Assembly: GCA_046349085.1 (NCBI GenBank)
Contig: JAXMDA010000001.1
Coordinates: forward strand, 372,001-436,000
Source of the DNA: JAJXWB01 sp046349085
GTDB lineage: Bacteria; Pseudomonadota; Alphaproteobacteria; Rhizobiales; Beijerinckiaceae
Direction: 5' to 3'
Length of the DNA: 64,000 bases
Part shown: piece by piece, positions 59,100-64,000 of the stretch
How positions within the stretch are numbered: position 1 is the stretch's first letter
Layout of the letters: each line of letters begins with the position of its first letter
Notes under the pieces: model-generated
Told to the model about the DNA's origin: nothing
Database searches by the model: none
The model's input: the letters and a program-made list of their open reading frames with translations, nothing else
Made by a program: the position numbers and the translations under genes

Positions 59100-59971
59100 A
59101 CCCGCTCCGTCTCTCTGGCGCCGAAAAGACCGCGCGGCATGACGAACAGGACGAGCAGGATGAGCACGAAGGGCGTCGCGTCCTTGTAGGCCGAGGAAAT
59201 ATAGCCGGCCGACATGGCCTCGATGATGCCGACCGCAAGCCCGCCGACGACGGCGCCGAGGCCGCTGCCGAGGCCGCCGACGACGGCCGCCACGAAGCCC
59301 TTGAGGCCTAGCATGACGCCGACGTCGAACGAGGTCATGGCGATCGGCGTGGCGAGAACGCCGCCGATCGCGCCGATCGCCGCCGACATGGCGAAGGAGA
59401 CGAGCAGCACCCATTGCGTGTCGACGCCGACGAGCCGCGCGGCGACCGAATTGTAAGCCGTCGCCAGAATGGCCTTGCCGACGAGCGTGTGCGCGAAGAA
59501 GAGCCAGAGCGCGACGACGATCAGCGCGGCGACGCCCAGCACCCAGAGACTTTGCGGCAGCAGCGTCGCGCCCGCGATCCTGATCGGCGCTTCGCCGGAG
59601 AAAGCGGGGAATGTCGCAGGGCTCTTGCCGAACCACACCTGCGCCAGACCGCGCAGCACCAGCGCCGCGCCGATGGTGATGATGATGAGGCTGACGACGT
59701 CTGCGCCCTTGGCCGGCTCGATCGCAAGTTTCTCGATCAACATGCCGGCGAGCGCCGACACGCCGATCGCCAGCGCGATCGCAAGCGGCATGGGCATGCC
59801 GGTCTTGAGAAAGACGACGCTGAGCACGCCGCCGAGCATGATGAACTCGCCCTGCGCGAAATTGATGACGTTGCTGGCGTTGTAGATCAGCGTGAAGCCG
59901 AGCGCCGCCAGCGCGTAGATCGCGCCGACGGTCACGCCCGAGAACAGGAATTGAAGAAACTGGGCGAGCAT
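59096..59971 (-). CDS. livH: HAAT-type ABC transporter permease (LivH-like)
   Basis: This 291-residue permease begins LAQFLQFLFSGVTVGAIYALAALGFTLIYNASNVINFAQGEF, a LivH signature start, and includes GLKGFVAAVVGGLGSGLGAVVGGL. It starts 21 bases after the paaK stop and overlaps livM by 4 bases. Transport of phenylacetate or a close relative is inferred from the cluster. Confidence 0.9.
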   Translation of the reverse strand: MLAQFLQFLFSGVTVGAIYALAALGFTLIYNASNVINFAQGEFIMLGGVLSVVFLKTGMPMPLAIALAIGVSALAGMLIEKLAIEPAKGADVVSLIIITIGAALVLRGLAQVWFGKSPATFPAFSGEAPIRIAGATLLPQSLWVLGVAALIVVALWLFFAHTLVGKAILATAYNSVAARLVGVDTQWVLLVSFAMSAAIGAIGGVLATPIAMTSFDVGVMLGLKGFVAAVVGGLGSGLGAVVGGLAVGIIEAMSAGYISSAYKDATPFVLILLVLFVMPRGLFGARETERV

Positions 59972-59992
59972 GGTCCCTCCCCGGACCGCTAG

Positions 59993-61297
59993 CTATTTCG
60001 AACGCTTGTCGACGACTCTCTTCGCCTTGCCGACGACGACACGTTCGATCGTGTCCGGGTCGACGACATGGATGCGCGCGCTGACGCCGACGAAGGTCTT
60101 GATCTGATGCGTCACGTCGCGCGCAATGTCGTCGCGCTGGCCCGGCCCGATATCTTCGGCCTCGTTCGGCAGCAGTTCGACAAATACATCGAGTTCGTCG
60201 AGGTTGTGGTCGCGCGACACGACGATCTGGTAATGGCCGCAGAGATGCGGGTTGCGCAGCAGGAGCTCCTCAATCTGCGTCGGAAACATGTTGACGCCGC
60301 GGATGATCAGCATGTCGTCGGAGCGACCGGTGAGCTTGCCCATGCGCCGCATGTTGCGCGCCGTGCCCGGGAGCAGTTTCGTCAGGTCGCGCGTGCGGTA
60401 GCGGATGATGGGCAGCGCTTCCTTGGTGAGCGAGGTGAAGACGAGTTCGCCCTCCTGCCCGTCGGCGACCGGCTGACCAGTCTGCGGATCGATCACCTCC
60501 GGCAGGAAATGATCTTCCCAGATGTGCGGACCATCCTTGGTCTCCACGCATTCGCAGGCGACGCCCGGGCCCATGACTTCCGACAGGCCGTAGATATCCA
60601 CCGCGTCGATGCCGAGCTTGGCCTCGATCTCGCGGCGCATCTCGTTGGTCCACGGCTCCGCGCCGAACAGGCCGACGCGCAGGCTGGTCTTGTGCGACGG
60701 CACGCCCTGACGCGTCAGTTCGTCGGCAATCGTCAGCGCATAGGACGGCGTGCAGAGGAGCACCGTCGGCTTGAAGTCCTGAATGATCTGCACCTGCTTT
60801 TCGGTCTGCCCTCCCGACATGGGAATGACGGTCGCGCCGAGGCGCTCGCAGCCGAAATGCGCGCCGAGGCCGCCCGTGAACAGACCGTAGCCGTAAGAGT
60901 TCAGGATGATGTCGTCGGGCCCGACGCCGGCGGCGCGCAGCGAACGCGCCATCAGGTCGGACCATGTCTCGATGTCTTTCTTCGTGTAGCCGACCACGGT
61001 CGGCTTGCCGGTGGTGCCGGACGACGCGTGCACGCGCACGACGTCGCGCATCGGCGAGGCAAACAGGCCGTAAGGATATGTCTCGCGCAGATCGGCCTTG
61101 GTGGTGAAGGGAAATTTCGAGATATCGGCGAGCGTCTTCAAATCGTCGGGCCGCACGCCCGCCGCGTCGAATTTGGCGCGATAATGCGGGACGTTTTCAT
61201 ACGCGCGCTTGAGCGTCCATTTCAGCCGCTCGAGTTGCAGGGCCTGCAACTCGTCGCGGCTTGCGCGTTCGACCGGCTCCAAGACGGACGCGCTCAT
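59993..61297 (-). CDS. paaK: Phenylacetate-CoA ligase (AMP-forming)
   Basis: This 434-residue enzyme activates phenylacetate to phenylacetyl-CoA with ATP. It has HASSGTTGKPTVVGYT (P-loop-like), LNSYGYGLFTGGLGAHFGCERLG, FGAEPWTNEMR and IYGLSEVMGPGVACEC, characteristic of PaaK. The start at 61297 (MSASVLEPVERASRDELQ) follows GGGAGGCGCGC and matches the family; a 27-residue upstream extension is unlikely. About 216 bases separate it from padD upstream, so an internal promoter is possible. Other aryl acids cannot be excluded as substrates. Confidence 0.9.
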   Translation of the reverse strand: MSASVLEPVERASRDELQALQLERLKWTLKRAYENVPHYRAKFDAAGVRPDDLKTLADISKFPFTTKADLRETYPYGLFASPMRDVVRVHASSGTTGKPTVVGYTKKDIETWSDLMARSLRAAGVGPDDIILNSYGYGLFTGGLGAHFGCERLGATVIPMSGGQTEKQVQIIQDFKPTVLLCTPSYALTIADELTRQGVPSHKTSLRVGLFGAEPWTNEMRREIEAKLGIDAVDIYGLSEVMGPGVACECVETKDGPHIWEDHFLPEVIDPQTGQPVADGQEGELVFTSLTKEALPIIRYRTRDLTKLLPGTARNMRRMGKLTGRSDDMLIIRGVNMFPTQIEELLLRNPHLCGHYQIVVSRDHNLDELDVFVELLPNEAEDIGPGQRDDIARDVTHQIKTFVGVSARIHVVDPDTIERVVVGKAKRVVDKRSK

Positions 61298-61513
61298 GCG
61301 CGCCTCCCGGCGGACAGAAAAAGGCGCGAAGCCCCCCGGCCACAGCTCATTGGCTCCTCCCACATCGACGGCGCCCATTGTGTTCTTCTCGGCGCCCGGC
61401 AGTTCCTCTTTGCCGCCGAGGCGGCATTCAAACCCATGTTCTCGACAACCGACTTGACCGGCGCCAACTCGTCAGGCCGCGCATGCCGAAAATCGACACG
61501 CGAACGACGCCTC

Positions 61514-62407
61514 TCATCCAGCGCGCGGCTTTTCCCAACCGGGCTGCAACCCGGGGCCCGGCGTGCTGCGCCCCCGTGCGGGCGTGCGCGGCAATGCGAA
61601 GCCTTGCGTGAAGGCGGCGCGGCACACCAGCGTGTATTTGAACAAGGCGCCGCCCAACGCGGCGAGCGCGCCGCCGAGCGCGAGCGCGAGCGGTTGCGCA
61701 GCAAGCGCGCCAAGCAACGCAAGCGCTCCAGCCGCGACATGGCCGAGCCACAGGAAGCGCGGCGCGAAAGCGTCGAAAGCGGCAAGCGTGCCCGTGGGCG
61801 CGCCGGTCTTGCGGAGATCGGCGAGATAGGCGCGCCAGGCGAGGAAGCGCGCGAGAACCAGCGCGGCGAGCAGATAACCGAGCGCGCCGAGCGGCGGCCA
61901 CAGCAGGGCGGCGAGCGCGACGACGCCGAAGCCTTCCACCAGCGCCGTGACGACGATGAGCACGACGCAGGACCATCTGCGCCACGCCGAAATGCCGATA
62001 TTCGCCTTGAGAATGCGGCCCTGCGCATAAGCGTAGACCAGCCCGAGCAAAGCCGACAGCGCGACGGCGAGAGGCGCTGCGGTGATGAATGCAAGCGCGC
62101 CGGCGGCGAACAGAAATGGCGCGATCCAGGCTTCACGCGTCATCCACGACGTCGAGGGACGCCGCACGACATGGTAGGCGCGCCACGGCCGGCCGATCTT
62201 CAGCCAGACCGAGAAAAGGCCCGCGCCCACCAGCACGAGGCCGAGCGCGATGAACGGACGCGGGTCGGCGCCGAGCGCCGCGGCGAAGGGGCTCGCCACG
62301 AGCAGACCGCCGCCGGCGCCGCCGAACACGAAGTTCAACGCGCCCTTGATGTCCCATTCCTTCTGCTGGCGCGGAACGACGCGATCGATGACCTTCGCCT
62401 CGCTCAT
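61514..62407 (-). CDS. padD: Membrane anchor subunit, probable phenylacetyl-CoA:acceptor oxidoreductase
   Basis: This 297-residue polytopic protein (NrfD/DmsC-like) has many hydrophobic spans (VFGGAGGGLLVASPFAAALG, PFIALGLVLVGAGLFSVWL, AWIAPFLFAAGALAFITAAP). The soluble tail ends RSTPGPGLQPGWEKPRAG. In Thauera, PadBCD oxidises phenylacetyl-CoA to phenylglyoxylate with quinone as acceptor, and PadD anchors it and passes electrons to quinone. Overlap with padC by ATGA and the adjacent paaK support this. Another DMSO-reductase-family complex is an alternative. Confidence 0.72.
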   Translation of the reverse strand: MSEAKVIDRVVPRQQKEWDIKGALNFVFGGAGGGLLVASPFAAALGADPRPFIALGLVLVGAGLFSVWLKIGRPWRAYHVVRRPSTSWMTREAWIAPFLFAAGALAFITAAPLAVALSALLGLVYAYAQGRILKANIGISAWRRWSCVVLIVVTALVEGFGVVALAALLWPPLGALGYLLAALVLARFLAWRAYLADLRKTGAPTGTLAAFDAFAPRFLWLGHVAAGALALLGALAAQPLALALGGALAALGGALFKYTLVCRAAFTQGFALPRTPARGRSTPGPGLQPGWEKPRAG

Positions 62408-63069
62408 GCGTCGTCTCCGTCGACGATGTAGTAGATGGACGGGTCTGTCCCGAGTTCCTCGTGCATACGGAAATGTTCGGTGCGGCCGAGCATCTTCGAG
62501 ACGTTGCTGTTCGGGTCGTTGATGTCGCCGAAATGCATGGCGTCGGAAATGCAGGAATTGACGCAGGCCGGCGTCACCTCGGGATCGACGCCCGGCGTCT
62601 GGCCGGTCAGCGCGGCGAGATCGATGCGGTCCTTGCAGAAGGTGCACTTGGTGGCGACGCCGAGCCGCTCGGGATCGAAGCGCGCCTCCTCCGACTTCAT
62701 CGGCGTGCCATAGGCGTATTTCGCCATGTGCTGGATCGAGCGCGCATCGTAGGGACAGGCCATGACGCAATTGGCGCAGCCGATGCAGATGTCGTAGTCG
62801 ATCGTCACGAGGCCGTCGGCGCGCAGCTTCGTCGCCGTCGTCGGGCAGACGTGCATGCACGGCGGATTGGCGCAATGCATGCAGCCGACCGGCATGAAGG
62901 TGCGCTGCACGTTCGGGAAGTCGCCCGTCTCGATGTCGAGCACGCGCCGCCATTGCACGCCGGGCGGCGTCGCATTGGCGTTCTTGCAGGCCGCCGTGCA
63001 GGTCTGGCAACCCACGCAGCGGCGCAGGTCGATCGCCATCACGTAACGCTTCGTCGCGCTTGCGCTCAT
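62404..63069 (-). CDS. padC: Iron-sulfur subunit, probable phenylacetyl-CoA:acceptor oxidoreductase
   Basis: This 221-residue ferredoxin-like subunit has four cluster motifs: CVGCQTCTAACK, CMHCANPPCMHVCP, CIGCANCVMACP and CTFCKDRI with a later CVNSC. They are spaced as in electron-transfer subunits of molybdopterin enzymes. It links the molybdenum subunit to the membrane anchor. It overlaps padB and padD by 4 bases each. The substrate is inferred from the neighbouring paaK. Confidence 0.76.
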   Translation of the reverse strand: MSASATKRYVMAIDLRRCVGCQTCTAACKNANATPPGVQWRRVLDIETGDFPNVQRTFMPVGCMHCANPPCMHVCPTTATKLRADGLVTIDYDICIGCANCVMACPYDARSIQHMAKYAYGTPMKSEEARFDPERLGVATKCTFCKDRIDLAALTGQTPGVDPEVTPACVNSCISDAMHFGDINDPNSNVSKMLGRTEHFRMHEELGTDPSIYYIVDGDDA

Positions 63070-64000
63070 GCCGCGGCGGCCTTGTCCATGCGACGGATGG
63101 CGACGCGCACGATATCGGCGCCGGAGCCCGTCGCGTCGGTCAGCTCGAGCGACATGGGCGCGATCGTGTTGAGGCTCGCGCGCTCCTTGTCCTTGATGTA
63201 GGGCGTCGCCCAATGGTCGAACTGGCCGATGATGACGATCGTGTCCGGCCGGATGCCCTTGACCAGCGCCGCCTTGCCGTAGGTCGCGCCGATATGCGAG
63301 CGCACCTCGACGCGGTCGCCTTCGCCGATGCCGAGCTTCTGCCCCGTCTTCTCGTTGAGAATGACGCCGGTGTGGCCGTGCAGATTTTCCGACACCTCGT
63401 CCATCAGCGCGATACCGGCGTTGCCGCCGGAATGATATTGCATGGACTTGGTGCTGAGCAGCCAGAAGGGAAATTCATCGAGGCTGCCGCCGGCGTTGAC
63501 CAGCGCGCGCTCCCAGCGGCCGGGCACGTCGTGCCAGTCCGGCAGGCCGACATATTCGGTGAGCTGCTCGTCCCACCAGTGGATATCGCTCTCGTGCAGG
63601 CGATTGCCGAGCTCGCGGCCGATGCGCAGCAGGCGCTCCTGATAGGGAAGCTCGTAGCGCAGGCCCTGCTTCTCGAGCGTGGGCGTGAGATACCAGCCGA
63701 GCCGCGACTGCGGAATGGCGTAGAAGCCGTGCTCCTTGAACCAGTCGAGGCCGTGGCATTCCTTGCCTTCGGACAGCGTCGCGGTGGCGGCGCGGCAGAT
63801 GGCGTCCCAGACATGGTCGGGATCGAGCGCGGTGACGGGATCGAGGCTGAAATCGTAGCCTTCGCCCTTCAGCGGCGAGACGCCGGAAATGCCGCGATTG
63901 AGCTGCGCGGCATAGCCTTCGATCAGGCCCGAACGCAGCGCGAGTTCGCCCGCGATCCACGAGAAGTCGCGCGCATCGCCCTGCGGCTCGACAGCCTTCT
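63066..64000 (-). CDS. padB: C-terminal part of a molybdopterin oxidoreductase, probable PadB (runs off the window)
   Basis: An open frame enters from the right edge and stops at 63066; about 311 residues are seen. It reads AVEPQGDARDFSWIAGELALR, later LGWYLTPTLEKQGLRYELP, and ends with a molybdopterin-dinucleotide-binding domain (MDEVSENLHGHTGVILNEKT, GIGEGDRVEVRSHIGATYG, IVIIGQFDHWATPYIKDKE). This fits the catalytic subunit of the DMSO reductase family. The cofactor ligand residue and the N-terminal iron-sulfur motif lie outside. Overlap with padC by ATGA and closeness to paaK point to phenylacetyl-CoA oxidation. Confidence 0.74.
   Translation of the reverse strand, partial: KAVEPQGDARDFSWIAGELALRSGLIEGYAAQLNRGISGVSPLKGEGYDFSLDPVTALDPDHVWDAICRAATATLSEGKECHGLDWFKEHGFYAIPQSRLGWYLTPTLEKQGLRYELPYQERLLRIGRELGNRLHESDIHWWDEQLTEYVGLPDWHDVPGRWERALVNAGGSLDEFPFWLLSTKSMQYHSGGNAGIALMDEVSENLHGHTGVILNEKTGQKLGIGEGDRVEVRSHIGATYGKAALVKGIRPDTIVIIGQFDHWATPYIKDKERASLNTIAPMSLELTDATGSGADIVRVAIRRMDKAAAA

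Noticed and set aside
61298..61513. Possible N-terminal extension of paaK or an extra small gene
   Set aside because: The extension lacks PaaK-like residues, and the start at 61297 has a good ribosome-binding site; nothing else convincing is seen in the 216 bases.
1..64000. CRISPR arrays, tRNA or rRNA genes, transposases and phage genes
   Set aside because: No regularly spaced repeats, cloverleaf-like genes or mobile-element enzymes were noticed; only short dispersed palindromes occur. A covariance-model search would be needed to be sure about small RNAs.

Overview
The window is GC-rich DNA with dense operons and many 4-bp ATGA or 8-bp start/stop overlaps. Its gene content points to a metabolically versatile alphaproteobacterium, probably a Rhizobiales relative. 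The clues are an Oah/Dch-type benzoyl-CoA pathway, protocatechuate 4,5-cleavage genes, a PaaX regulator, HAAT-type ABC transporters and short dispersed palindromic repeats like those common in that group. No rRNA, tRNA, CRISPR, transposase or phage gene was seen. The genus cannot be fixed from the sequence alone.

Layout. 1-10.9 kb: glycogen metabolism, with glgA-glgB-malQ leftward and glgP-glgX rightward from a shared intergenic region; glgC is not present. 10.9-14.3 kb: ligJ-ligI-ligA-ligB, part of the aerobic protocatechuate 4,5-cleavage pathway. 14.5-17.7 kb: a secreted caspase-fold protein that has lost both catalytic residues and carries a Gln/Met tail, then a small beta-barrel-like protein. 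17.7-25.4 kb: a cupin, a MarR regulator and an unassigned set of enzymes (amidohydrolase with a degraded metal site, MDR reductase, two SDRs, enoyl-CoA hydratase, cyclase-family hydrolase, PRISE-like reductase). 25.5-40.4 kb: an anaerobic benzoyl-CoA island. Leftward it reads oah-dch-bcrC-bcrB-bcrA-bcrD-ferredoxin, then a complete livKGFHM-type transporter. Rightward it reads korA-korB and a ferritin-like gene. 40.7-43.3 kb: an Rrf2 (BadM-like) regulator, a GNAT acetyltransferase, a hemerythrin-like protein and a tandem GNAT. 43.4-54.4 kb: general metabolism and envelope genes. 54.5-64.0 kb: one leftward run padB(partial)-padC-padD, paaK, livHMGF, a binding protein and paaX, which reads as uptake, CoA activation and alpha-oxidation of phenylacetate.

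How it fits together. Phenylacetate would be imported and activated (PaaK), then oxidised by PadBCD towards phenylglyoxylate. Further enzymes probably outside the window would deliver benzoyl-CoA. BcrCBAD reduces benzoyl-CoA to the dienoyl-CoA with electrons from the dicluster ferredoxin. KorAB can re-reduce that ferredoxin with 2-oxoglutarate. Dch and Oah carry the product through hydration and ring opening; the intervening alcohol dehydrogenase (Had) is not in the window. The oah/korA divergent region has a 24-bp imperfect palindrome. Part of it, ACCAAAATA plus a GTA half-site, recurs upstream of the tandem-GNAT gene, suggesting a common regulator. The nearby Rrf2 protein is the obvious candidate, but this is inference. 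Ferritin-like and hemerythrin-like proteins beside oxygen-labile enzymes suggest oxygen or iron handling.
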